Assembly: GCA_031410595.1 (NCBI GenBank)
Contig: JANNZM010000104.1
Span: 62,001-126,000, forward strand
Source: JANMCE01 sp031410595
GTDB lineage: Bacteria > Actinomycetota > Acidimicrobiia > Acidimicrobiales > Ilumatobacteraceae
Reading direction: 5' to 3'
Length of the DNA: 64,000 bases
Within the stretch, counting starts at the first letter, position 1. Each line of letters opens with the position of its first letter. A program made the position numbers and the translations under genes. Under the pieces are notes generated by a model. The model had not been told where the DNA came from. It did not search any database and saw nothing but the letters and a program-made list of their open reading frames with translations. Positions 7,926 through 17,338 of this stretch are shown here, piece by piece.

Positions 7926-8388
7926 GCTGCGTGAGGCCGTCACCGAAGCCAACCGCACAAGCAAGGTGTTGTCTGTGCTCATCTTCGACGTGGATCACTT
8001 CAAACAGGTCAACGACCGATTCGGTCATCTGGTCGGCGACGCCGTGCTTCGCAGCATTGCCGCCGAGGTGCGCTCCGCCACGCGAGAAACCGATTCTTTC
8101 GTGCGATGGGGCGGCGAAGAGTTCATCGTGGTGCTCCCGAATTGCACGGGAGATCAGGCCAGCAAGATCGCTGGTTCGATCTGCGATCTGGTTGGGACGC
8201 TGCACCTACGTCACACAACGATGCCTGCAGCGACCGTCAGTATCGGCGTGGCTGAATCAACGTCTTGCGACACCTGGGAAGCGCTCTTGACTCGCGCTGA
8301 TGTCGCGCTCTACGCAGCGAAGGACAGCGGTCGAAATCGAGTAGAAGTGCACCCGAGCGCAGTCACACCCACGCCCGCCGTTTCCTGA
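7912..8388 (+). pseudogene. Diguanylate cyclase (GGDEF) domain fragment without its N-terminus
   Basis: In a third frame, from about 7912, the sequence reads SVLIFDVDHFKQVNDRFGH, then RWGGEEFIVVLPN (the GGEEF active site) and VSIGVAESTS ... ADVALYAAKDSGRNRVEV, the complete second part of a GGDEF domain. The opening D-x-LTGLxNR stretch and any sensor are missing and no start codon with a ribosome site exists; the domain simply begins where the DUF4232 sequence ends. It is therefore a deletion or recombination scar. It ends at TGA 8386-8388. Confidence 0.8.
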
Positions 8389-8397
8389 CGGTCAGCG

Positions 8398-8937
8398 TCA
8401 GCACTTGCTGCCGGTGCACACTGGCTTTGGCGCGGGAGCCGGGGCTGGCTTGGGTGCGGGCACAGGTGCCGGTGCGGGCGGGTTTGTCGCCTTCGGACTT
8501 GGAGGCTGAGTCTGCTGCACCACCGGAGCTTCGGTCTCCGGCGGGGCTTCGGTGTCGGGAGGAGCCTCGACCGGTGCCTCCTGTTCAACGAGCACTGCCT
8601 CGGTCGTTGGCACGGTGGCCGGTGCCGGGGTCGTCGGAGGTGTCGTTGTCGGTGCCGCCGTCGTGGTGGAAACGGCTGTGGTGGGCAAGATCGTGGCGAC
8701 GTCGGTAGGGGGCGGATCGGTTGCTTCAACCGCAACCGGCTCTGCCACGACGTCGATCACGGTCGGCGACTCAACTTGTGTGGACGTCACCACCTTTGCC
8801 GACGCAGCGAGACTGGCGATCCCCAGAAGGAATGCAGACGTTGATAGTCCGGCGGCCACAATGCGGCCAGCGAACGCCGGGTGAGCCGACTTGCGGTTCC
8901 TCAATTGCGCGAGGCGTTCTTGTTGTTCCATATCCAT
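8398..8937 (-). CDS. Exported or membrane-anchored Pro/Thr-rich protein
   Basis: 179 residues: a charged N-terminus (MEQQERLAQLRNRKSAHP), one hydrophobic segment (IVAAGLSTSAFLLGIASLA, about residues 26-45), then a ~120-residue low-complexity tail of T/P/A/E with repeats such as PAPAPVPAPKPAPAPAPKP, ending in a Cys pair (CTGSKC). Actinobacteria often carry such proteins near flavin or heme redox membrane genes, but none is next door. Two ATG codons (8937 and 8931) are possible; neither has a strong ribosome site. Function not recognised; the C-terminal Cys pair outside the membrane may form a disulfide. Confidence 0.6.
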   Translation of the reverse strand: MDMEQQERLAQLRNRKSAHPAFAGRIVAAGLSTSAFLLGIASLAASAKVVTSTQVESPTVIDVVAEPVAVEATDPPPTDVATILPTTAVSTTTAAPTTTPPTTPAPATVPTTEAVLVEQEAPVEAPPDTEAPPETEAPVVQQTQPPSPKATNPPAPAPVPAPKPAPAPAPKPVCTGSKC

Positions 8938-9081
8938 GGGAAACCCACAACTTTCTGCCCGTAACGAAAACCCTACCGGTCAAGCCCGCCGGGTTACCGT
9001 CGGGCCGTGGCCACCCGTCCATTACGACAGAACGCCATAAGAGGATGGTGAGCAGAGTGTGAGAATTCTGTAAGAAACGTT

Positions 9082-9588
9082 TCAGCGGGTGATATTGGTG
9101 CCGAGGGTGTGGAACGACTCGGTGAATAAACCAATCCGCTCGACCGGCGACTGCCAATCGGCCAGGGGCGTTTGCACGACGCTCTGAAGTTGCATGACTG
9201 AGATCTCGAGGTCCTGCACGCCGGATTGCAGCAGGGGCAGTTGGGTGCGACGAACGGTCGGGGAGACGCGTGCAGCAACGAGCAGCTGCTCGTCAAGGCG
9301 ACGGGCCGCCCGGCGCACGGAGCCAGCGAACTCCTGCGACGGCAGGAGAACAGTACGACGCCGTCGGCGAGGCGGGATCAGCGAGGCGGCCATGCCGTCG
9401 ACGCGACGGAGCCGTCGGTGCAGGCGCGCGGCCTGGCTGGTGGAGACCGCCCAACGCAAAGGCACCCGAGGACCCTTCGCGAGGCGTACTCGCTTGCGAA
9501 GAAGATGGACACCAACCACAACCGTGGCCGTGAACATAATCACACCTACCCCCATCAAGGTCACCAGGAAAAGGAGAACCTCACGCAT
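9082..9588 (-). CDS. Single-pass membrane protein of unknown function
   Basis: 168 residues with an N-terminal membrane helix (VLLFLVTLMGVGVIMFTATVVVGVHLL is its span, residues 4-30), followed by a very basic stretch (IPPRRRRRTVLLP) and a helical C-terminal half ending FHTLGTNITR. No known domain recognised. It is followed (on its strand) by a 144-bp gap and the Pro/Thr-rich protein, and preceded by the oxidoreductase gene 45 bp away; the shared orientation allows co-transcription but gives no functional hint. Confidence 0.6.
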   Translation of the reverse strand: MREVLLFLVTLMGVGVIMFTATVVVGVHLLRKRVRLAKGPRVPLRWAVSTSQAARLHRRLRRVDGMAASLIPPRRRRRTVLLPSQEFAGSVRRAARRLDEQLLVAARVSPTVRRTQLPLLQSGVQDLEISVMQLQSVVQTPLADWQSPVERIGLFTESFHTLGTNITR

Positions 9589-9633
9589 TCCGGAAGGCTA
9601 TCGCCACTCGACTCACAACGGAACGCGACCGGC

Positions 9634-10647
9634 TCAGTCCTCCAGCACAACCGGCATGCCGGACTCGGCGCTTTCATAGGACGCCAACACGAGGCGCACC
9701 GCCTCCAGGCCATCTTGACCGGTGCAGACGACGGGGCCGGTGCCGTCGATGGCGGCGAGGAAATTGGCGACATGCTGTGAGTGAGACGTCCGGCCCTTGA
9801 GGTCGTAGGTGGCGATGTCGAGATCAGCCCAGGTGGTTCCGGCTGACTCTCGAAAGCGATGCGTGAGTACGTTGGCGCCGACGCGGTTGTCACACTCAAG
9901 TGAGCCCTCGGTGCCGAAGATCCAAAACGCCTCTTGCCAACCCGTGCCGGTCCAGGCGACTTCGACTTGTCCGAGCGCGCCTGATGCGAAGCCGAGTGAC
10001 GAGATGGCGGTGTCTTCCACTTCGATGTCGAACTTGATCGTGGCAATACGGGCGTACACGTCACGCACGTCACCGCCCAGATAGCGGGCCAGATCGAAGA
10101 GATGGCAGCCATTGTCGAGCAGCGTGCCGCCACCCGAGTGCGCTTTCGAGCCGAACACACCGCGAACCTCGGCCGCGCCGCCCCAGTCGTGAGCTTGGCG
10201 AAGCCGGGCATAGGTGACTTTGCCGATGCCGCCTGCGTCGATGATTTGCTTGGCTTTGGCGGCCGCAGCCCACGAGCGCATGTGATGGCCGACCTGGAAC
10301 ACGACCCCTGCCGTGGCGCAGACATCGATCATCTCCTGCGCGTCGGCCAGGTTCATCGACACCGGCTTTTCGCACAGCACGTGCTTGCCCGCCTTGGCCG
10401 CGGCAATCGTGATGGGGTGATGCGAGGAGTTCGGCGTGCAGATTGATACGGCTTCCACCGCGGGGTCGGCCAGCAGATCCTCGTAGCGTGCATAGCCGTT
10501 CGCAATGTCCCAGCCGTTCTGGCGTTGCGCGAGCGTGGTCGGGTTGACGTCGGCAAGCGCGACAATGTCAGCCCCTGCGAGTTTGTAGCCGTCAACGTGG
10601 GCCTGCGCGATGCCGCCCGAGCCGATGATGCCGATCCGACGCGCCAT
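9634..10647 (-). CDS. Gfo/Idh/MocA-family NAD(P)-dependent oxidoreductase
   Basis: 337 residues. The N-terminal Rossmann fold opens IGIIGSGGIAQAHVDGY; the family EKP motif is CEKPVS near residue 94, and the substrate region has GGGTLLDNGCHLFDLARYL. Such enzymes oxidise or reduce sugars, inositols and related polyols. It shares one base with the upstream ThuA gene (TGATG), so the two are co-translated; ThuA/oxidoreductase pairs are common in sugar utilisation loci. Exact substrate not deducible. Confidence 0.9.
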   Translation of the reverse strand: MARRIGIIGSGGIAQAHVDGYKLAGADIVALADVNPTTLAQRQNGWDIANGYARYEDLLADPAVEAVSICTPNSSHHPITIAAAKAGKHVLCEKPVSMNLADAQEMIDVCATAGVVFQVGHHMRSWAAAAKAKQIIDAGGIGKVTYARLRQAHDWGGAAEVRGVFGSKAHSGGGTLLDNGCHLFDLARYLGGDVRDVYARIATIKFDIEVEDTAISSLGFASGALGQVEVAWTGTGWQEAFWIFGTEGSLECDNRVGANVLTHRFRESAGTTWADLDIATYDLKGRTSHSQHVANFLAAIDGTGPVVCTGQDGLEAVRLVLASYESAESGMPVVLED

Positions 10648-11432
10648 CAGTTACCGACGCTGCCCGAGTTGGCCTTCGCAGCAGCAACGGCGCGGGCCGA
10701 GGCGCCGGGAACCCATTCGAGCGCTTCGACATTCGGCGCGTCGTTGGTGGCGATGTTGACGGCGCGCGCTCCCCAGCGGCAGGCGTTGGCAATGATGCGC
10801 ACGATGTGTTCGTTGCGGTACGTCGGATATTCCTCGTGGCCGGGGCGCAGGTAGACGATCTGGCCGTGGCCGCGCTGCCAGGTGGCACAACTGCGGAAGA
10901 CCTCACCACCCTGGAACCAACTGAGCATCAACAGCTTGTCAGGGGTAGGAACGTCGAAACGCTCGCCGTACATTTCCTCCATCTCCAACTCGAAGTACGG
11001 GGGAATTCCAGTCATGACCGGGTGCGCCGGCTCGACGACCCACAGCCGTTCCTTCTCGTTCGCTTCCCGCCACGTGAGTGAACAGTTGGTGCCCATGAGG
11101 CGACGGAAAATCTTCGAGTAGTGACCCGAGTGCAGCACGATCAGACCCATACCGCTGAGCACCTGCTGATGGACCTTGTCGACTATGGCGTCGTCGACCA
11201 GATGATGACCCTTGTGACCCCACCAGATCATCACGTCGGTGGTGGCCAACACGTCATCGGTGAGCCCGTGCGACGGATCGGCCAGTGTTGCGGTACGAAG
11301 AGTGAAATCGCCCGCACCCGCCAGTTGCTTGGCCAACGCACCGTGGATTCCGGTGGGATAGACCTCGGCAATCGTCGGCTCTTGCACCTCGTGCAGATAC
11401 TCGTTCCAGATGGTGACGTTGATGTTGGCCAT
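10647..11432 (-). CDS. ThuA-family (trehalose utilisation-like) protein
   Basis: 261 residues with a class I glutamine-amidotransferase-like fold. Features are the start INVTIWNEYLHE, the TDVMIWWGHKGH strand, GMGLIVLHSGHYSKIFRRLMG and HPVMTGIPPYFELEMEEMYGE, all typical of ThuA. In rhizobia ThuA/ThuB act in 3-keto-disaccharide metabolism; ThuB is a Gfo/Idh/MocA oxidoreductase, and the neighbour here is of that family and translationally coupled. The pair therefore probably handles a disaccharide or glycoside oxidised at C3. This gene is the first of the pair on the minus strand. Confidence 0.85.
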   Translation of the reverse strand: MANINVTIWNEYLHEVQEPTIAEVYPTGIHGALAKQLAGAGDFTLRTATLADPSHGLTDDVLATTDVMIWWGHKGHHLVDDAIVDKVHQQVLSGMGLIVLHSGHYSKIFRRLMGTNCSLTWREANEKERLWVVEPAHPVMTGIPPYFELEMEEMYGERFDVPTPDKLLMLSWFQGGEVFRSCATWQRGHGQIVYLRPGHEEYPTYRNEHIVRIIANACRWGARAVNIATNDAPNVEALEWVPGASARAVAAAKANSGSVGN

Positions 11433-11519
11433 GGGAGCTCCTTAGGACCGCCGATCGCCGCCGGTACAGGCGGAAACCCGCTCGATGCTAGTGGCTGCGC
11501 CGTAGGCCGTCAGATGCGG

Positions 11520-13268
11520 TCAGGCGGAAAGTTGATCGGACCAACCATCGGGGCGGGACACCATCGGGCCGATCGATTCACCCTGAAGCAGGTCGAAGTC
11601 CATCTCACCGAGCAGGGCAACCCACTCCGGATCGGCCACGCCTTTGGCCACGGTTCGGCCGCCGGCCAGCCGGGCCGCTTGGATCACTTTGGTGGCCACA
11701 TCACGGCCACGTTGCGAACGTACCGCGGCCACAACCAGCAAATGGTTCACCTTTACGAGATCGGGGTCGACACTCACGAGGAAGCCAAGATTGGTTTCGC
11801 CAGCGCCAAAATCGTCGATCGACAACCCGATGCCCGCTCGCTGCAACACGGCCACGTTACCCCGCAACGCAACCCAGTCAACGTCGGCAGCTGTCTCCGC
11901 AATCTCCAAGACCAGACCTTTGGGGTCGAGGTTGGCGGTACGAAACTCGGCCAGGATCTGGTCGGCGAAGCCACGTTCCTGGAGGCGATAAGAGGCGATC
12001 GGCACCGTCACGAACGGAGCCACGACAGAAGTCCAGGTGCGCAGCAACGGGAGGGCCTCAACCGCTCGGCGAATCATCTGCCGGTCGAGCGACACCTGAC
12101 ACCCCGAGTCGGTAGCCAGGAGCTGAAGGCGCGCGGTCGACAGCACGCCGTGCCTGGGATGGGGCCAGCGGGCAAGGGTCTCGAATCCGGCGATGGCAAG
12201 ATTGCCGGCCTGCACGATCGGCTGGAAGTGGGCGTCAATCTCACCGCGAGAAACCGCCGCTCGGAACTCACGACGAACGCGGGTCTCGCGAAGCGTCGTC
12301 TGCCGCCCGGGCATGGTCATCAGCGTGCCGGAAAGCCACACCAGGCCCACCAACTGAACCGCTGCGATGACCGAAATGATCACAACGACTGTCGGAGTGG
12401 AGTTCGCTCCCCGAAGGAACGTAACCAACAGCGCGTCGACCCCGAACACCGCCAGCATGACAATCGGGGTCACGAGGGTGAGGGGACGATCGGACACCTC
12501 GTTCAGGGGTTGACCCAACCGGGTCATGCCTGATCGCAGTGACGATGACGCAATCAGACCGGCGGTGAGAGGCATATAGGAGAACGCTCGAAGCGGCGGA
12601 TGCGGACCGAAGGCCACGAAGGCCACAACCTGTCCGACACCGAAGATGCAACACGCGCTGATCAGCATGAGGTCAACGGTTCGACCCAAGGCCAGCAACG
12701 GATGATGCAGGTAGATCCGTGACGCCAGAAGGGAACCAACCGAGAGGACAACGATGCTGCGGATGATGACGCCAAGGGTGCCGGTAGGTGGCGAGCCGGC
12801 GTGCAACCACTGCGTGCTCGCCAACGTGAGCACCGAACCGACCGCAGCAAGACGGGCCGGGCGAGACGTAGAAGGAAGGTGGAGCAACGGCCGCAGGATC
12901 GTGACCCCCGCAAGACCGAAACAAACGAGCGCAAGCGTGCCGAAAGAGGCCTGCACCGCCGTCCACAGAGGCGTGCGCGAGCCTTCCTCTATTCTCAGGT
13001 AGCCGACGAAGGCACCGATCTGCAGAAGAAGCCCAAGGTGAAACATCCGCCAGATCACCACGTCGTGCAACGGCCGACGGCGCCGACCGACGGTGATGAC
13101 GACCAATTGCAGCACGAGGAACGGCGGTCCGATCAGGCTGAGAACGCGGTGAGGCAGGAAGAAGAACGAGACGCCGGCGACTGTAAAGAACACGGCGGTC
13201 AAGTGAGCCGTCGGCTCCGTCATCCACTGCTTCGCCGCCCCTAGCGGGAGCGGCGAGCGCGACGTCAT
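11520..13268 (-). CDS. Membrane EAL-domain protein, probably catalytically inactive
   Basis: 582 residues: about nine hydrophobic segments in the first ~320 residues, then an EAL domain from ~346. Against the standard phosphodiesterase active site it keeps E363 (GFETLARW), E455 (LEIAE), D485/D486 (IDDFGAG), K506 and Q562, but the Mg-binding Asn is Pro423 (VTVPIA) and the Glu after the DDFG region is Lys542 (VAKGV). Loss of both makes c-di-GMP hydrolysis unlikely; it may be a c-di-GMP receptor or regulator. It overlaps the upstream paralogue by 4 bp (ATGA), so they are co-translated. Last gene of a three-copy tandem. Confidence 0.85.
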   Translation of the reverse strand: MTSRSPLPLGAAKQWMTEPTAHLTAVFFTVAGVSFFFLPHRVLSLIGPPFLVLQLVVITVGRRRRPLHDVVIWRMFHLGLLLQIGAFVGYLRIEEGSRTPLWTAVQASFGTLALVCFGLAGVTILRPLLHLPSTSRPARLAAVGSVLTLASTQWLHAGSPPTGTLGVIIRSIVVLSVGSLLASRIYLHHPLLALGRTVDLMLISACCIFGVGQVVAFVAFGPHPPLRAFSYMPLTAGLIASSSLRSGMTRLGQPLNEVSDRPLTLVTPIVMLAVFGVDALLVTFLRGANSTPTVVVIISVIAAVQLVGLVWLSGTLMTMPGRQTTLRETRVRREFRAAVSRGEIDAHFQPIVQAGNLAIAGFETLARWPHPRHGVLSTARLQLLATDSGCQVSLDRQMIRRAVEALPLLRTWTSVVAPFVTVPIASYRLQERGFADQILAEFRTANLDPKGLVLEIAETAADVDWVALRGNVAVLQRAGIGLSIDDFGAGETNLGFLVSVDPDLVKVNHLLVVAAVRSQRGRDVATKVIQAARLAGGRTVAKGVADPEWVALLGEMDFDLLQGESIGPMVSRPDGWSDQLSA

Positions 13269-15019
13269 TGCGGCAGGCCGGGAGCCGTACCGCCAGTGGA
13301 CAGGATGGAATCAAGCGCCTGTGGTCGTCCGAACGCATAGCCCTGCAGCAGATCGAATCCGAGGTCGTGCAGTTCGGCGCCCCACGCATGATCGGAGATA
13401 CCTTCGGCCACAACGCGCGCGCCGGCCGAACGGGCTGCGTCAGCCACCATGCGCACGACGGCACGACCGCGCGCCGAGGTCATCGCTGCCTCCACCAGGG
13501 TACGGTCAAGCTTCACCAGGTCCGGATCAAGGCTGACCAACAGACCGAAGTTGGCGTGACCGGCACCAAAGTCATCGATAGCCAGTCCGATGCCAGCATC
13601 CTGAAAGACTGTGACGTTGCGCATGATCTCGTCCCAGTCGGTGACGGCCGCGGTCTCGGTGAGTTCGATGATGAGGCCGTTGGGGTCGAGGTTGAGGTCG
13701 CGCAGCGTCGTCAGTACTCGATCGGCAAAACCCGATTCCTGCATGCGAGTGGGCTCGACGTTCACCGTCACAAACGGGTGGTCGACGGCGCTCGTGGCGA
13801 GCAGCGTGGGCAGGGCCTCAACGGCGTAACGAATCATCATGTGGTCAATGGACGCAAGAAAGCCCTCATTCGACGCGACCGAAATAAAATTATGTGCCGA
13901 AATCATGCCCAGGCTCGGGTGAGGCCAGCGGGCCAAGGTCTCATAGCCAGCAACCGCCAGATCCCCGGCACGCAAAATCGGCTGGAAGTGAGCCCTCAAC
14001 TCGCCGCGAGATACCGCCGTGCGCAGTTGACGCCGCAGGCGACGATTGGGTCCGCTCCAACGGGCCGTAACTCCGGTCCACACCGAACCGGAGAGCCACA
14101 CGATCAAGATGAGCTGGAGTGCGACGACAACGGTCATCACCATGGCGAGGCGCGACACGGGCCATGGTCCCTGGGCGAGGCCCAATACCGCGGCGTCAAT
14201 GACGAACAGCACCAATGACACCACGGGCGACACGATGGTCAAGGGCCGATCGGAGAACTCGGTGAGCGACTCCCCCACCCGCGCCATGGCGGGATGAAGT
14301 GCAGCGGCTGCAACCAACCCGGTCGCCATCAGGGTAGGAACAAACAACTGTGCCGTGGGAACGAGTCGGTCGTGAGAAAAGAAGAGCGAAACCTTTCCGA
14401 CGCCAAAGATAACGGCAGCCGCCAGCAACATCACCTCGGCATCCCGGTGAAGAAAGCGAAGCGGCGCAACCGAGAGGGCCAGGGCCACGACGAGTGCGAC
14501 CGCTCCGAGACCGCAGGCCATCGCCAGGGCTATAAAGGGTTTGCCGTCAGGGCGATTGCCCAAAATCACCCACTCGGTGGCAGCCAGGCTCAGCGCAAAC
14601 CCGGCGAGACCCAGTCTGGCCGCCCTGACCGTTGACGGCACCGAAAAAAAAACCCGGAACGCGGACGCTGCGGCCCAACCGAAAAACAGCAGACTCCCAA
14701 GGGTGAGAACCACATTGATCGCTGGCCACCAGCCGACACCGGGATCGATTCTGGACCGGATGAACGCGAACGTTCCCGGAATCTGCAGCACAGTGCCTCG
14801 CCGGAATGCACGCCAAATCGTCATCGCCCGATCGGCATGTCGGTGCATGCCCACGGTGATCACCAAGGCCTGCACGGCAAACAGGATGGGCGCCGCAATG
14901 CCACCGACCGCCACCGGCAGCCAGAGCATGGCGGACGCAACGCCAACAAGGGCGACGCCGACCAGCCAACTGCGTTTAGCCAGGGAACTACCTACTATGG
15001 ATACCGCATGCGCCCGCAT
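13265..15019 (-). CDS. Membrane EAL-domain c-di-GMP phosphodiesterase
   Basis: 584 residues with the same plan as the downstream paralogue: multi-spanning N-terminal half and EAL domain from ~343. All catalytic positions are present with family spacing: E360 (GYETLARW, so the motif is ETL), N420 (TVNVEP), E452 (IELTE), D482/D483 (IDDFGAG), K503, E539 (VAEGI) and Q559 (LLQGYAFGRP). Expected to hydrolyse c-di-GMP to pGpG at the membrane; no separate sensory domain is seen, so the membrane half (MASE-like in character) is the likely sensor. Start taken at ATG 15019. Confidence 0.88.
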   Translation of the reverse strand: MRAHAVSIVGSSLAKRSWLVGVALVGVASAMLWLPVAVGGIAAPILFAVQALVITVGMHRHADRAMTIWRAFRRGTVLQIPGTFAFIRSRIDPGVGWWPAINVVLTLGSLLFFGWAAASAFRVFFSVPSTVRAARLGLAGFALSLAATEWVILGNRPDGKPFIALAMACGLGAVALVVALALSVAPLRFLHRDAEVMLLAAAVIFGVGKVSLFFSHDRLVPTAQLFVPTLMATGLVAAAALHPAMARVGESLTEFSDRPLTIVSPVVSLVLFVIDAAVLGLAQGPWPVSRLAMVMTVVVALQLILIVWLSGSVWTGVTARWSGPNRRLRRQLRTAVSRGELRAHFQPILRAGDLAVAGYETLARWPHPSLGMISAHNFISVASNEGFLASIDHMMIRYAVEALPTLLATSAVDHPFVTVNVEPTRMQESGFADRVLTTLRDLNLDPNGLIIELTETAAVTDWDEIMRNVTVFQDAGIGLAIDDFGAGHANFGLLVSLDPDLVKLDRTLVEAAMTSARGRAVVRMVADAARSAGARVVAEGISDHAWGAELHDLGFDLLQGYAFGRPQALDSILSTGGTAPGLPQ

Positions 15020-15136
15020 AGCATCTCAATTCACCAAAATCCGAAAAGTGCGAAGGACCTCAGCACTGCGGGGCCCTAACCCAGGGAATCGTAGCGGGAG
15101 GAATCAACGGGCTGGGTAAATCCACCCACTGGATAC

Positions 15137-16898
15137 CTATGCGTCGCCGCCGGTGCCGCAGTAGCTGGCGACGGAGTCGGCCTTCCCAAAGGCGTAGCCC
15201 TGCATATAGTCGAAGCCGAGTTCCTCGAGCACGCTCGTCCACTCGGCGTTCGACACGCCCTCGGCAACGATCTTGGCGCCGGCCGAGCGCGCCGCGGCCA
15301 CGGCATTACGCACCACCGAGCGGCCGCGGTCGGAGTTGAACGCAGCGACGATGAGGGATTGATCGAGCTTGACCAAGTCGGGGTCGAGCTCGACCAGCAG
15401 TCCGAAGTTGGAGTGTCCGGCTCCGAAGTCGTCGATCGCGAGGCCGATCCCGGCTGCCTTGAAGCAAGCGACGTTGGCCCGCAGTTCCGCCCAGTCGTGA
15501 ACCGCCGACGTCTCGGTGAGTTCGATGATGAGTCCGCGCGGATCGAGTTTGAGGCTGGCCAGATCGGCGAGTGTGCGACCAGCAAAGCCTGCCTCCTGCA
15601 TACGCCGCGGCTCCACGTTCACCGTGAGAAACGGGGTTCGTCCGGACGTGGTTGCGAAGAGAGCCGGCAACGCCTCAGCCGCGCACCGGATCATCATCGA
15701 GTCAATCGACGCCAGAAACCCCTCGCTCCATGCCAGCGAAATGAAGCGGGCGGCCGTGAGCATGCCGAGGCGATCATGGGGCCAGCGAGCCAATGTTTCG
15801 TAGCCGACGACGGCATGGTCGGTCACCGAGATGATCGGTTGGAAATGGCCTTCGAGTTCGCAATGCGCGACCGCGGCACGCAACTCCTGTTTGAGCCTTC
15901 GGTTGCGGAACGTTCCGAGTCGCCCGAGCATGCCAAGCAGCATCCCGGACAACCACACGATGACGACCAGCTGAATGGCCACGACCACGGCCATCACGAA
16001 CACGAGTCGCGAGACTCCCCATGGTCCGCGAGCCACGCCGACGAGGGCCGCGTCAGCGATTGAGATGGTGAGCAGTACCGCGGGCGACACGTTCGTCAGT
16101 GGGCGATCAGTGAGCTGTACCAGCGGCTGCCCGACGCGGTCCATGTCGTCGCGTAGCGATGCAACCGCGAGCAACCCCGTGGCAACGAGGGTGTGCGCGA
16201 ATACGTGGGAGGTCGGTACTACGTGTGAGGATCCGAACAGCTCGATGGTCTGACCGAACCCGTAGACCCCGGCCGCACCGACAATCATGAGATCAGCGTG
16301 TCGACCAAGTCGGCGAAGGTCATGGGACAGCATGGCGAGGGCGGCGACCAGCGCTGCGGTGCCGATACAACAGGCCACGGCCGCGGCCTCCCACGTACGA
16401 CCGGTCGGGCGCTCGCCAAGAAAGGTCCACTGCGCCGATACCGACACGAGCACAAACCCGACCAGGCCAACCTTAACCGGTCGGGCGGTGGCGGGAACGT
16501 GCAGCAACGGTCGAAAACCCCGGGTAGCGGCCCATCCGAAGCAGACAAGGATGGCGAGTAACGCCGCCACGGTTGCGGTTTGCCATCCCTGGGACTGACC
16601 GCCGACGCGGTACTGCACGAATGACAGGCTGCGGGGGCACCAGCAGGATGGTGGCGATCTGCAGTGCCATCCAGGTCACGCGGTCGCGGTCAGGTCGACG
16701 CCGGATACCGACGGTGATGATGGTTGCGTGCACGGCGAAGAGGGCGGGCACCAGAACCCGCAGCGAGCGGTCGGACAGCAGGAGTGTGAGCAGCGATGCC
16801 AGAGACAGCACGGCAACCATGAGCCATGGCCATCGACGAAGCAGGAACGCGGCCGACGTCGGTCTGCCCCTTACGGCTGCTGCCATCGACTCCCGCAT
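15137..16898 (-). pseudogene. Third membrane EAL-domain paralogue, broken by one extra base
   Basis: The N-terminal membrane part (from ATG 16898, MRESMAAAV...) is in one frame and the rest (from about 16637 to 15137) in another. Alignment with the neighbour shows the switch at a run of five G (plus strand 16633-16637). With one base removed, LLVPRSLSFVQYRVGG aligns with LQIPGTFAFIRSRID of the paralogue, and the protein would be 586 residues, the paralogue length. The EAL domain keeps every catalytic residue (GYETLARW, TVNVEP, IELTE, IDDFGAG, VAEGV, MQGYAFG). Either a phase-variable or inactivated gene or a homopolymer sequencing error. Confidence 0.85.
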
Positions 16899-17165
16899 AA
16901 ATCCCGTCCCAAAAACATCTGTCGAGTTCGTGCTGCCGCTGCTTGCGTCGGTTGACGCTATCGGAGAAGATCGTCGAGGTGGTTGGGCAGGACGAGCGCA
17001 CATGCGGACGGCAAAACGTCAGCGATCGGACGCGGACTCAATTGAGCCAGTGCTACAGCAACTCGCACGAGAATTGGACGTGACCGGCGGCTGCGGTCGC
17101 GGTGTAACCGTTCGGAAGCGCAAATGAGCGCAACAGTTTCCTCGGGCACGGTGACGTCAAGTTGA

Positions 17166-17315
17166 AATTTGGCTCCGTCACGACGCCTCGACGGCCTGGC
17201 TGGACTTGCCGAGGATGGCGGTCGCAAGGTGGCCGACGTCGCTCGCGCCGACACCGACAACGAAGAAATCGTCGGCTGGATCACCGGCGCCCGACCCTCG
17301 CAATTTGGAGGATAA
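17166..17315 (+). pseudogene. Possible C-terminal remnant of a sugar ABC transporter ATPase
   Basis: A short open stretch reads EDGGRKVADVARADTDNEEI and then VGWITGARPS before TAA at 17313-17315. The 'RKVADV.RADT...EEIV..ITGA' pattern is the usual tail of RbsA-type sugar importer ATPases. Nothing of the ATPase body or a start is present. The rest of the 440-bp gap (16899-17338) shows no other coding signal. A relic beside a rhamnose-isomerase-type gene would fit loss of a sugar importer, but the match is short. Confidence 0.35.
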
Positions 17316-17338
17316 CCCGACGGCTCCGAACGGCCGGT

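Noticed and set aside
6536..8290. A single 584-codon plus-strand frame
   Set aside because: Only its middle (about 7300-7925) matches propeller/DUF4232 sequence; before and after that the real genes lie in other frames.
11121..12533. 470-codon plus-strand frame across the first EAL gene and ThuA
   Set aside because: Shadow of two well supported minus-strand genes; no family match.
16958..17284. 108-codon minus-strand frame in the gap before rhaI
   Set aside because: Composition is Ser/Arg-rich, no ribosome site, and it overlaps the more plausible plus-strand relic.
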